Source: Phallusia fumigata (lineage: Eukaryota > Chordata > Ascidiacea > Phlebobranchia > Ascidiidae). Taken from it: a stretch of DNA of 22,880 bases. Below, one piece after another: positions 1 to 9,298 of the stretch (positions within the stretch are counted from its first letter, which is position 1; the number at the start of each line of letters is the position of its first letter). The notes below the pieces were generated by a model, which ran no database searches, was not told where the DNA came from, and worked only from the letters and a program-made list of their open reading frames with translations. The translations under genes were made by a program, and so were the position numbers. Location of the stretch: contig QXVZ01025128.1 in NCBI GenBank assembly GCA_008931825.1, forward strand, positions 2,852 to 25,731. The letters are read 5' to 3'.

Positions 1-336
1 TGCAACGCATTGTTTGGATTCTTAACCGGGTTTTGTGTTGTGGTTATGTTCGAAATGGCCACTCAGCTGACTTATCCTATCGACGAAACGCTGGTCAACA
101 CTTGGATGACCGGTATTCAAACGGCGATCGCTTTGCTGATGGGCGTTATCGCAAGGGTGATGTTTGAAAATTGGAGAAGCATCGGGGTGCTTGCGTTTCA
201 ATGCGCTTGTGTGTTGTTCAGTATCCTGTTGCTGTTGTTCGTTTCGTCCAGAAATCGCAGGCTCGAAGTTGAGTCTGAAAATGATGCAGAGGAAACAGAA
301 CAGGATGCACGGACGCCATTACTCAACTCTCAATGA
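1..336 (+). CDS. SLC49 (FLVCR-like) MFS transporter, 3' end only
   Basis: The frame is open from the first base of the window and ends at TGA 334-336, giving the last 111 residues of a transporter. They align without gaps to the C-terminus of the complete copy at 2860-4239. They cover transmembrane segments 10-12, including the family block EMATQLTYPIDETLVN, a final hydrophobic helix and the cytoplasmic stretch SSRNRRLEVE, followed by an acidic tail ending in LLNSQ. In the FLVCR/SLC49 family the E-x-T-Y-P block lies in the C-terminal half of the major-facilitator fold. Transport of choline, ethanolamine or heme is known for vertebrate members; the substrate here is unknown. The apparent start at position 10 is a TTG inside the frame, not a real start; the true start lies outside the window. 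No intron is visible in this part, as in the two complete paralogues. Confidence 0.88.
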   Translation, partial: CNALFGFLTGFCVVVMFEMATQLTYPIDETLVNTWMTGIQTAIALLMGVIARVMFENWRSIGVLAFQCACVLFSILLLLFVSSRNRRLEVESENDAEETEQDARTPLLNSQ

Positions 337-396
337 TGACATGTTGCCATTTATACTGAATATATGAAAAGAAAAACACAAAAACAATGTTTAACA

Positions 397-402
397 AATA
401 AA
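397..402 (+). promoter_or_regulatory. Polyadenylation signal AATAAA
   Basis: A canonical AATAAA lies 61 bases after the stop codon of the partial transporter gene. It is the first good signal downstream and would give a short 3' UTR. Confidence 0.55.
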
Positions 403-1091
403 ATTGTATTGCTTGAATGCTAAATGAAATGTAAATATTGCTGTCAACAAAGTTGCCCAGGGTAGTCTGTCCTTAATGGTGGTGTTTTTTTGGTTATCGT
501 ACTCGGAATAAGAAAAGAATTGCAACCGAAACCAAAAACATCTGTCGTAATTTAAACAACCGCTAGTTTGTTTGTTTTTTCAGCAGTAGATAAACGTAAT
601 ACTTGATGGGTTAGTTGGTAGGATTATAGAGTATATAAAAGAATGTAAACGTACTTGTGTCAAAAAGGTAGATTATGTTTATTTCCAGACCTGTACTCGG
701 TATTTAGAAAGTTTAAACCGCCTTCTTTACAAATCTGGCATTAGAACAAGTTACAGTGTCATTAGAGGTGACTTGACGTAATGTGCCAAAGGGCACGTCA
801 GCGGTTTGAATTCGAAATCATCGTTAGGCAAAGCAAAAACGTTTATGTGTACAAATTTAATGATTGATTTTGCCCACAACAATGCATTGGATCTACGTAC
901 AAATATCACGAAATAACATTGGACAAGCAGTTAGAAGTTAATAGACTCTACAAAAAACTGTGGTAAGTCAAAGAGTCAACAAACACCCTGCAAGCATGGC
1001 GAGCGTGTACTTAAACTCATATAATCATTTCGTTTGCAAATGCACTCTGAAAAAAATGATAGGATTTTTATTGAGTACAATAGTGGGAAAA

Positions 1092-1165
1092 TAGACACTC
1101 CACCAATAACACTATATCAATCACCAGGCCGGAAATAGCTGCGGGACGTTAAAACGTTATGAGGC
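1092..1165 (-). repeat. Dispersed repeat, likely retroelement 3' region
   Basis: This stretch matches 13078-13152 with scattered substitutions. The best-conserved core is GGAAATAGCTGCG followed by an ACGTT...ACGTTAT...GGC block. At the other copy the match continues into an AATAAA-like sequence and a short CTCAA-type tandem tail on the minus strand, as at the 3' ends of some LINEs and SINEs. The orientation given follows that reading. No coding capacity is visible here. Confidence 0.6.
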
Positions 1166-1978
1166 GCAAAAATGTAAAGGGCACAATTGGTGAATCAAGG
1201 TCGAATGCGCTGCAGCTACACCGTAAAGATATATGGATTTAGCAACAACAGGTGTGTTGGGGCCAGCAACGTGGGTGACATATTAAAACGTAAATCAACT
1301 TGAATTTATTGATAAACACCACAAGCGCATGCCACCAGTGATTTCAAAGTGTTAAATACATGTTCCGAAATTGCAAAGGAGTTGAATTTGAGATTACAAT
1401 TAGAAATCACAAATGCTATATTCCATGCCGCGTGGAGCCTGCTGCAACAACACTCTATCCTAGGTTGCGTCAAAACCGAAGAAGCATGTGCCCAATTCTC
1501 TGCCGAAAATATATTAGATTAAAGTAGTAGTTCCCAAACATTTTGTTTTGTGGCACCCGTTTGCTGAGAAATCGCAGCAAGGTTTTTAACATACTTAAGC
1601 GTAAGCGTTACGCACTGCCACGTTCTGTTGAGGTTTCAGGTTTAACAGCAAACACATGTTTGCCACAGAAAAACGTTTGTCGCCATTTTAAAGAGACTAC
1701 AGGAACATGATAAGCATGGAAACCTTTAATACAGGAAGACAGGAAGTTATTACGGGCCACAAACGTTTTAAAATCAAACACCAATCAATTTCTTTTACAA
1801 TAGTTGCACGAAGTGTTGCCGAATGGTATGTATTTGTACCATATATGAAAAACTGGCTTACTTTCGCGTTTGGTTAAAGCGTTTGGATGCAAGTTTTTAA
1901 TTGGTATAAGGCGTATTACAGAAACAACTGGTATAATTTTGATATATTTTGATGGCAAATATACTTGTGCCTCTAAAC

Positions 1979-2224
1979 CAGTGGTTCCCAATCTTTTTCG
2001 ATGCATTCCCCCTTTTGTTTGATTTACCCCTTTTCATTCCTCACTTACTAGACAAGGAGTGATATAAAGTATTAAAAAAAAGTTTGCAACCACTGGATTA
2101 CCAAAAAAGAAATACTATGTTATTACACTTATCATAAATAACTTAACTATAAAGTGGAAATTCCTCCTATAAATTCGTAAAATTCAACCCTAAGGAGAAG
2201 TTCCTCCCCGGTTGGGAACCACGG
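1979..2224. mobile_element. hAT-like MITE with CAGTGGTTCCCAA ends
   Basis: The left end reads CAGTGGTTCCCAATC and the right end is an inverted copy reading, on the other strand, CCGTGGTTCCCAACC (13 of 15 positions equal). CAGTGGTT-type terminal inverted repeats are typical of hAT-family non-autonomous elements. A second inverted end lies inside at about 2076-2095 (other strand: CAGTGGTTGCAAACTTTTTT). The unit may therefore be a 117-bp element (1979-2095) or two nested or related elements. I found no convincing 8-bp target-site duplication. There is no coding capacity. Confidence 0.65.
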
Positions 2225-2780
2225 CAAAAACAAAATGTAAAATGTTAAAAAAAGTCTGCTAGCGGGATTTCAACTGGCCTACGGTGTTGGGCAGCCCTGC
2301 TGTGATAGTTTGGACCTAAATGTAAACTGTTTCAAAGAAAATGTTGAGCACAACGACTACAACAATAAAGGACTTCCATTAAAAACGAAACAAATACTGG
2401 CACCGCATGTAGTTCTGTTGTCTGCCCAGCGAAACTATTTTAAAGAGGTTACTGAAGACGAACAGTTCCCAGACTGAGTGGATGGGTGAATGAACGTGTA
2501 AAGCGCAAGAAGTTTAATGTTGAACAGAAAAACATGTGAACCACCCCGTTTTGGTTTACGGGGTATATTTATCGAATCTGTAGTTTCTCTGTGTTACAAA
2601 TGTGATTTGTTTCGCAGCTTTTTGCATGTTAGAACTGGTGTTCGAGCGTTGAACTTAGCCCGACTAGGCTGTATCACAATTGTCTGACCAAGTGATCTGG
2701 CGCAAATATATCACAAAGGTTAGTTGTTTTCGCGTTTGATTTATAGTTGTACTTGACAGCATGTGTCAACAATGTTTTGC

Positions 2781-2782
2781 AG
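2781..2782 (+). promoter_or_regulatory. Possible splice or trans-splice acceptor upstream of the transporter gene
   Basis: A TTTTGCAG stretch ends in AG at 2781-2782, about 80 bases before the start codon at 2860. In tunicates many mRNAs receive a spliced leader at such sites. It could equally join a non-coding 5' exon. This is inference from the motif alone. Confidence 0.25.
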
Positions 2783-2834
2783 AGACTTTAAGCAAAGAAG
2801 CAGAAATTGTGCTGTGACTTGGCAGTTGAAAAAA

Positions 2835-2878
2835 ATGATGTGAAGATGCTAAAATCGAAATGGATCGGCAACAAATGA
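2835..2878 (+). promoter_or_regulatory. Short upstream ORFs in the leader
   Basis: Two small upstream reading frames precede or overlap the transporter start. ATG ATG TGA at 2835-2843 is a two-codon frame. ATG at 2846 opens an 11-triplet frame ending in TGA at 2876-2878, so it overlaps the main start at 2860 in another frame. If the mRNA leader includes both, they would be expected to lower initiation at the main ATG. Whether the leader includes them depends on the unmapped transcription or trans-splice site. Confidence 0.35.
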
Positions 2879-4239
2879 AGCTATACAAACGAAGATGGGC
2901 TTTTCTGTTCGGGATTTCGGTTTTACTTATGTTTGGAGGCATTGTCGCATCCGGCTTTGGACAAATCAGCAATTTTTACGTTCAGTTCTTTAACACCTCA
3001 CACGCGCAAGCGGACTGGATCACCACCTCCAGGAACATCAGCCCAATGCTTGTGTCATTCCCGGTCGCTTGGCTGATTTTCAAAGGCAAAATCGGCTTGC
3101 GAAACATGATTCTTACAATGGCAACCTGTGCGACAACTGGAATTATGTTCGTGACTTTGTCCTTACTACACTCTTCGCTATTTGTTCTAATTGTTTTGGG
3201 ACCAATCTTTTGTGGACTTGCGCAGAACATTGGAATAGCTGTGCCGTCTGCATTTGCCGCACTTTGGTTCCCAGAAAACCAAGTAGGAACAGCTATCGCA
3301 ATCACTGCGCTGGGGTTATTTATTGGTGAGGGGACTGGATATACATTGCCATCCTTTCTTGTGTCAACTTTTAATCACAACAACGTCAACTTAAGTGCTC
3401 ATGAACTGGCATCGGGACAGCGCTCGTTGCGTAACATGTACGCTTCGATTTTTGTCATATCTGCTGCCGTAACTATCTTGTTTGCGATTTTTATCACTGA
3501 TAAACCTCCAACACCACCCACGACTGCACAAGAGCTGAAGATCACAGATCACCAAGTGCAAACATCAAAAGAATTTTGCTTAAAGGTAAAAGACCTTTTC
3601 ACAAATCCGTCTTATGTATTGATCTGTATAATTTTTGGCTTCAATTTTCAATTAATTTTGCTGGAAAATCTGATGATGTCTGAGATCATAACCGACTCCA
3701 AAATATCACGTGGTTTATCGCCGGACAGATTAAGCGGCTACGTCATGAGCATGTTTAGCTTGGGTGGTTTACCGGGCGTTATTATCGGAGGAAAAGTTGT
3801 GGACCGCTGTAAAAAATACAAAATTCTTGTCATATTTGGAAATGCAGCTATTTTCTTTGTTACAGTAGCCATTGCAGTAAGTGTATATTTTAAAGGCCTC
3901 CCTTGGATATTTGTAAGCAACGCACTCTTGGGCTTTTTCACGGGCTTTGTTTGTGTGGTTGTGTTCGAAATGATAACCCAGCTAACTTATCCAATCGACG
4001 AGACGCTGGTTAACACTTTTATGTTCGGTATACAATCAACGATCGGTTTGCTTTTTGGCTTGTTCGGAAGGCTTGTGTTTGGCACTTGGGGAACCTTGGG
4101 GTTACTTTCGTTCCAGTGTTCCTGTGCGCTTCTAGACATTCTCCTATGTTGTCTTGTTTCACCAAGAAATCGAAGATTGGAAGTTGAAGATGAAGTTAAT
4201 TCCGACAATGGCATTCATACTCACCTGCTTCCACCGTAA
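2860..4239 (+). CDS. SLC49 (FLVCR-like) MFS transporter, complete and intronless
   Basis: This encodes 459 residues in a single exon, with G at -3 and +4 around the ATG. About twelve hydrophobic segments are visible, with a longer central loop after segment 6 near residues 213-245. Family marks in order: KRRW at 10-13, ADWIT at 51-55, WFPENQVGTA at 136-145 (FLVCR proteins have W-F-G-P-x-E-x-x-T-A), TDKPPTPPT at 213-221, GGLPG at 302-306, and EMITQLTYPIDET at 370-382. The TM8-TM9 loop keeps the D-R of major-facilitator motif A (D315-R316). The TM2-TM3 loop reads FKGKIGLR, without the usual aspartate. The tail holds PRNRRLEVE. SLC49 proteins move choline/ethanolamine or heme across cell or organelle membranes; the substrate here cannot be read from sequence. 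The gene is a tandem paralogue of the copy at 1-336 and faces the one at 4925-6331. Family assignment is firm; orthology to a particular SLC49 member is not. Confidence 0.93.
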   Translation: MDRQQMKLYKRRWAFLFGISVLLMFGGIVASGFGQISNFYVQFFNTSHAQADWITTSRNISPMLVSFPVAWLIFKGKIGLRNMILTMATCATTGIMFVTLSLLHSSLFVLIVLGPIFCGLAQNIGIAVPSAFAALWFPENQVGTAIAITALGLFIGEGTGYTLPSFLVSTFNHNNVNLSAHELASGQRSLRNMYASIFVISAAVTILFAIFITDKPPTPPTTAQELKITDHQVQTSKEFCLKVKDLFTNPSYVLICIIFGFNFQLILLENLMMSEIITDSKISRGLSPDRLSGYVMSMFSLGGLPGVIIGGKVVDRCKKYKILVIFGNAAIFFVTVAIAVSVYFKGLPWIFVSNALLGFFTGFVCVVVFEMITQLTYPIDETLVNTFMFGIQSTIGLLFGLFGRLVFGTWGTLGLLSFQCSCALLDILLCCLVSPRNRRLEVEDEVNSDNGIHTHLLPP

Positions 4240-4467
4240 AAAGTTTTACCTTTATTGGTGAATGGCAGTGGTTTGCTCTATTGTTCTATCATGGGGTATG
4301 TGACATATTTCTGCGCTGCAAATTATTAGACTGTGTGGCATGATGCCTTGTATTAATTCTCAAAAAACACATCAACAGTAACAAACACAAAAATCATACT
4401 ACTAGCCAATGACATGTGCGAATGATTGCTTGGATTTCCCAATTTCCCAATCCAATTTCGCAATTTG

Positions 4468-4624
4468 TTTATTGACGAACTACTCAAAAACAAATCCCTC
4501 TCGAAACCATCCCATACCATAGCTGTACTGTTGCTTTTTTATTGCAATAACATTGTTGTGTACCATTATTCCAGAAGTACATTCACCCAGTAAAAAAATA
4601 TGTCGTTATTACAAGCAAAATAAA
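4468..4624. promoter_or_regulatory. Convergent polyadenylation signals between two transporter genes
   Basis: The plus strand has AATAAA at 4619-4624, about 380 bases after the stop of the upstream gene. The minus strand has AATAAA at 4538-4543 and again at 4468-4473, about 380-450 bases after the stop of the facing gene. If used, the two mRNAs would overlap tail to tail by roughly 80-150 bases. Nearer alternatives of non-canonical form cannot be excluded. Confidence 0.45.
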
Positions 4625-4924
4625 ACGCTTGTTGGTTGTCTTGTCGTGTGTACAGTCGCTACAGTCTAATGTATTGTCATAAAAACTATCAACTCGCTTT
4701 TAAAAACCATAATGCGTGGCTATAGGTACAGGTGCAATGTTAAAAAGTAATAGGATAACGCACGTTTGTCTGACGTTCAGTTAACAACTTGATTGTGTTT
4801 TACACTAATACACATAAAACACTCATAAAAACAGTCGTCGAATTTGTCATGTGGGTTATGCATCATCGTCGACAATTAACATCCCTCCAGCTGATTGAAG
4901 GGGATCAAGTTTTCGAAACCAATT

Positions 4925-6331
4925 TCAATCAACCAATCTCTCCTGACAATTATTTACCAACGGAGTATAAACGTTGCCGTCCGGACCGCACTTTGCTTCA
5001 ACTTCAAGTCTGCGATTCCTAGAGGAAACCAGACAAGACATGACGACGGCCACGAACACACATACACTCTGGAACGAAAGCAGACCGAGACCCCTCCAGG
5101 TGTTAAACACGATTCTTCCAAAGACACCCAACAGAAGAGCAATGGTCATTTGAAATCCGGTCAGCCAACTGTTGACCAACGTCTCGTCCACCGGATAGGT
5201 AAGTTGTGTCACCATTTCCAACATTACAACGCACGAAAACGCAACGCCAAAGCCGAAAAATGCGTTGCTTGCAAATATTCCGGGAGTGTTTTCGAAATAA
5301 ACGCATACAATGATTGCCACTGTGCAAAGAAACGTGAATGTGTTCGCAAGAAATGCCAGCAATTTGTATTTTTTCCAGCGGTTTATAACTGCCCCTGCCA
5401 AAAAAAGACCAGGTAAACCCCCTACACTGAACATGCACATAATGTAACCGCTCATTTTGTCCGAGCTCACATTGGCTACAAATTTGACGTCTTTCATTAC
5501 CTCAGACATCATCATTGTTTCTAGAATCGAAATTTGGTAGATTATACCAAACATTAGACAAACCATGACGTATGAAGCATTGGTGAAAAGCATTCTTGTC
5601 TCTCGTAGAAAATCTTTGAATGTTCTTGTCAATGTCTGATCTGTCGTTTTCAGAACTTGTGCAACAGTAGGTGGTGTGGGTGGTTTATCAGTGATGAAGA
5701 TTGCAAACAAGACAGTTACGACAGCAGATATGGCGAAAAACGAACCGTACATGTCTCGCAATAAGCGCTGTCCCGATTCAAGTGCACTGGAATTAAATTT
5801 TGCTTGGGTATGATTCAACGGTGATCGAATAAAACCCGGAAACATATATCCCGCACCTTCACCAAAAAAAATTCCAAAGATAATGACTGAGAGCGCTGTA
5901 CCTACTTGACTTTCTGGAAACCAGAGCACGGTAAAAGTAGCAGGTACTGCAACATTCACAAATTGTGAGAAACCCCAAAGGAACTGTCCGATCACAAGAA
6001 GGATAAACAAAGAACGGTGTAAAAGAGACAAAGTCACCAACAGAATTCCAACAGTCGCACTGACGGAGATTATTAATACCATATTTCTCAAGCCGATTTT
6101 GCCTTTGAAGACCAACCAAGCGAAAGGAAAAGTAATGAATACGGCGCTGATGTTTCTTGCGTTCGTGATCCAATCCACTTGAGAGTAAGTTGCGTTGAAA
6201 AACTGAACGTAAAAGTCACTGATTTGTCCGTAACTTGTGGAGGAGATTCCAGCAAACATGTGGAAAAGTGCAAGTCCCAATAGAAAAGGCCATCTTCGTT
6301 TGTACAGCTTAAGATGCTCTGTTGATTCCAT
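4925..6331 (-). CDS. SLC49 (FLVCR-like) MFS transporter, complete and intronless
   Basis: This encodes 468 residues in one exon. I start at the ATG 6331-6329; the triplet before it (6334-6332) is TTG and the encoded protein begins MESTEHLKLYKRRW. It aligns along its whole length to the paralogue at 2860-4239, with about twelve hydrophobic segments. Shared marks are VDWIT at 52-56, WFPESQVGTA at 137-146, TDKPPTPPT at 214-222, GGLPG at 304-308, EMVTQLTYPVDET at 372-384 and SSRNRRLEVE near 436-445. It differs at the TM8-TM9 loop, where the motif-A aspartate is asparagine (N317-R318). Possible N-glycosylation sites are NAT 46-48, NHT 173-175 and NSS 180-182. The context around the start is modest (T at -3, G at +4). 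It converges on the gene at 2860. The substrate is unknown; choline- or heme-type transport is a family analogy only. Confidence 0.92.
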   Translation of the reverse strand: MESTEHLKLYKRRWPFLLGLALFHMFAGISSTSYGQISDFYVQFFNATYSQVDWITNARNISAVFITFPFAWLVFKGKIGLRNMVLIISVSATVGILLVTLSLLHRSLFILLVIGQFLWGFSQFVNVAVPATFTVLWFPESQVGTALSVIIFGIFFGEGAGYMFPGFIRSPLNHTQAKFNSSALESGQRLLRDMYGSFFAISAVVTVLFAIFITDKPPTPPTVAQVLKTTDQTLTRTFKDFLRETRMLFTNASYVMVCLMFGIIYQISILETMMMSEVMKDVKFVANVSSDKMSGYIMCMFSVGGLPGLFLAGAVINRWKKYKLLAFLANTFTFLCTVAIIVCVYFENTPGIFASNAFFGFGVAFSCVVMLEMVTQLTYPVDETLVNSWLTGFQMTIALLLGVFGRIVFNTWRGLGLLSFQSVCVFVAVVMSCLVSSRNRRLEVEAKCGPDGNVYTPLVNNCQERLVD

Positions 6332-7659
6332 CAAAATTTTTAAATTTTATTTAAGGCTATTTCTTCAACGTTGTCGAATTGCCTGCTACAAATTTGGTGA
6401 AGTTGTGATAGTTTCCTGAGTCCCTGGAAATTGACTTGATGGATTAACTACATTCATTTGGTGGTTGCGATTCTTTTGTTTGTGTGCAAAACAGTTTTTA
6501 TACATAAAAGCGCATTGCAACTGGGTATGTGCCATGTACAAAGTTTATTTTCAGATACCAAGCAATGCTTTTTTTAAAACGAGAAAACCTATAATTATAT
6601 CATATTCATTCTTGCAACCAATTACTTATAATAGCAAGTTAAAAGTTATAACTTTACAAAAAGAAATTACACGTTCTGTACACTGCTGAAAACACTTGCT
6701 GAAAGCTGTTTCCTCCCGCGAGCAACGATTTATTTTTTAATTCTATTCGCAAGTAAAATGTACATTCGAAAATTTAAATACTTTCAGATTTAAATAAATC
6801 AGATGCAAAATTCCTTAAACATAACGCAACGGACCGGAAAAACATTTTTAAACTTTTGATTAAACCGAAAAGCACCTGAAAAAGTCAGTCATCAATCAGC
6901 ACTAGGTTTTCTACAACATAACAGCAGCAAAGCGCTTTCGAACTCACAACATGGTTTATTTTTAGGGAAGTTTGGAGCACACAATGCCGAAAAAACGTTT
7001 GGTCGTGTTAAAGGATTTTTTCCTGTCTCCTCACCCAGCAGACAGACAACAAACCTCGTGTTGTTTCCTGCCAGCTTGTTAACACCTCACAACCAGATTT
7101 GAACAACTAGATAATTCTTGTTGTCAAATTTGTAAAATTGGAGAAAAATGCCGGTAATTCGTATTGCAATCTAATTTAGAAAAAAATCGAGTTCCAATCT
7201 AATTTACGCTTTTCTCTAAAACGATACTTTGTCCAACGGCATTTTTTAGCATGTGATACACACACACGCCCTGTTTATCCAAAGCGTACAGAGACATGTT
7301 ACCAACAAGACTTAGCCACATCTCTTAAATTTTTTCAGCGTAATTACAACTACCTCGTGGGCTGTGGCCGCATGTCTGGTGGGGACCCCTTGGTTAGGCC
7401 CCTGCTATGATATAATTTTTGTTACGTTTTTCGTAGAAACGAGACACACCAACAACTCCATCAGCATTTAATAACTGGCAGCTGTATGCCATTTTTTGTA
7501 ACCCTTTGTTGATGGTCTGTTTGTCGTTGACAGTTGTGCATATACATTGGCGTTGCGAACGATATCCACCATTCTAACTAACTCTTAACAAATTCGACTA
7601 ACTGACTTTAAATACAAGTCGCTATACAGACGTTATCGTGCACAAATGAACTACCAAGG
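6332..7659. other. Spacer upstream of the minus-strand transporter
   Basis: No supported gene. This is the 5' flank of the minus-strand transporter and lies before the pseudogene. It is very AT-rich near 6500-6870. It holds one inverted-repeat element (7144-7246). The short open frames here show no family features. Confidence 0.5.
7144..7246. mobile_element. Small inverted-repeat element (possible MITE)
   Basis: The ends AAAAATGCCG (7144-7153) and CGGCATTTTT (7237-7246) are perfect 10-base inverted repeats about 100 bases apart. Inside, a CAATCTAATTTA segment occurs twice in direct orientation. Size and structure suit a short non-autonomous transposon, but no target duplication or second copy is seen in the window, so a chance hairpin is possible. 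Confidence 0.4.
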
Positions 7660-8190
7660 ACTATAGGTCCAGCAACTACGTGATGGTTTGTCACAGTATG
7701 CCATAATTTGCATTGAAGTGATCGCGGTAGACCGGTGGTTTAAACCTTTAAATCGATTCTTAACTGGTAGTGTAGAAATGAAAAGTTCCATACTAAGCCA
7801 AGGGGAAATGCTTGAAAAAGTTTTGAAACCACTGGGGTTACATCGTAAGCACGTTCATTTTGATGGATTGATTTCCTGCTTGACGAAAAAGTCGTGAACC
7901 GTTAACAATTCGGACAGCTTGCAATATCCGGATTACCACTTGGTTCCTCACCAAAATAGCAGTTGCTGTTAGCCTACTATTTCAAAACACAGTGTGCTTA
8001 CACACAAGCAACGGAATTTGTGGCTACTTTTGGGTTTTTTTTTGTTGTAGTTGTTTTCATAATCACACAGCTGACACACCCGATTGAGGAGACGATGGTC
8101 ATCATTTTGGATGACCTAATTGGAAAAACCACGTTTAACGTTTGGGAAACCAGCAGCGCCCTCTTCGTTTCTCCAAATATTAATAATTGA
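7660..8190 (+). pseudogene. Decayed SLC49 (FLVCR-like) transporter, C-terminal half
   Basis: Pieces in different frames line up in order with residues about 243-438 of the gene at 2860-4239. LSQYAIICI matches NPSYVLICI. KSSILSQG matches DSKISRG. EKVVNR matches GKVVDR and is followed by an in-frame TAA at 7903. KIAVAVS matches TVAIAVS. ATFGFFFVVVVFIITQLT and then HPIEET match the LLGFFTG...ITQLTYPIDET block. LFVSPNINN stands where the others have LVSPRNRR. At least two frameshifts separate the pieces (near 7880 and 7975), and about 25 codons are missing before the end. The N-terminal half is not detectable. It lies 1.3 kb beyond the minus-strand paralogue and is on the plus strand, so it is a dead member of the local array. 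Protein output is very unlikely. Confidence 0.8.
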
Positions 8191-9298
8191 TCACTACTCG
8201 TTCAAGACAAATAATACAGCGGAGTATATCGGAAAATTTTGTGCAGTTTGTTGGCTTTCATGCATTGCTGTAGGTTTGATAACTTTCTTTTTTACAAGTT
8301 GTTTCATAATCTTCCCAAAAACAATGCAATATTGTTTATCGTGCTTACCCCGTGTTAACTCTACAATACAGACCCCAGCAATTGTATACCATCAACCTGG
8401 GTGCACAACCGTTTTGCTATTGCAGGCCGCATCACAGATTGCACATGGGCATTGAGTTACAAAAAAGTAAGGCTGCAGATATACGTCACCAAACAATCTA
8501 TTGTGACACCACGAACATGTTGGATGGTTATTCTCCTTGCCATAGAAAACAGTTTCATCAGGTACAAGCGCAAAACTGAAACTAGTATGTTGCGGCGATC
8601 AAATAGCACTTTCAGCTGCTTCAGACGCATTAAAAAAATAAACACAGGGGCACAGTGCCAAGTAGTTTCAGTGACTACGTGCACAAAAACTCTCAACCGT
8701 GTTTTAATATGTAGCCTAATCCGGTATCACACATGGATCGAGGCACGTCCTGTGCTTTAATGACGAATGTAGCACTACAACATAATCCCATTGTTTTGCT
8801 GTAGGCTGATCAAGAACGGTGGAGAACCCTAAAGATGGCAGAGTAGTCAGCGAGATTGCCTTGTGCACACATGATGTCACCAACTTCAAAAAATCTTGCA
8901 CTGTAACTGCAATGAGTTGAGCATAACGCATTCTAGCGTTGTTCCGCCCAAGGATGAAAACGAAACAAACATACAAAGCGTTGGATTCAATGTTTTACCC
9001 TCTCGCTGCACGAGACTGAAACCGTGGATTCGCTGGTAAACAATTACAAGTTTGAAGTCGGAACATGACGAAGCTTCATACTAATGGTGCGTTTATCAAC
9101 AATTTCCTTGTTCTTACATATTTTTCATTCAGCCAAATAGTTTTCATCATTACACGGCCGCCATAACATGCGAATCAACCTACATGTGCGCGGCCTCATA
9201 AAAAAACACTGCACCCACAGCTTGTGCACCTCTGTCATTGACCTTTAAACAAACCAACCTGCTCAACTGGTCACTTGGTAACGTGTCTTTTCTTTTAG
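8191..9298. other. Stretch without a recognisable gene
   Basis: Several frames of 75-119 codons overlap here on both strands, including a minus-strand frame at 8716-8976 (86 residues). None shows a family motif or consistent splice sites. I see no RNA gene. It may hold old transposon sequence, but I cannot show that. Confidence 0.35.

Larger units (their letters stand above)
403..2834. other. Intergenic spacer with transposon remnants
   Basis: No supported gene lies in these roughly 2.4 kb. All open frames are short and lack family features. The spacer contains a dispersed-repeat match (1092-1165) and hAT-type inverted-repeat sequence (1979-2224). A further degenerate hAT-like left end starts near 1527, reading TTCCCAAACATTTTG and then GTGGCACCCG. 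The promoter of the gene at 2860 should lie in the right end of this spacer, but I see no clear TATA box. Confidence 0.5.

Noticed and set aside
4895..5416. 173-codon plus-strand ORF
   Set aside because: It is the antisense shadow of the minus-strand transporter gene.
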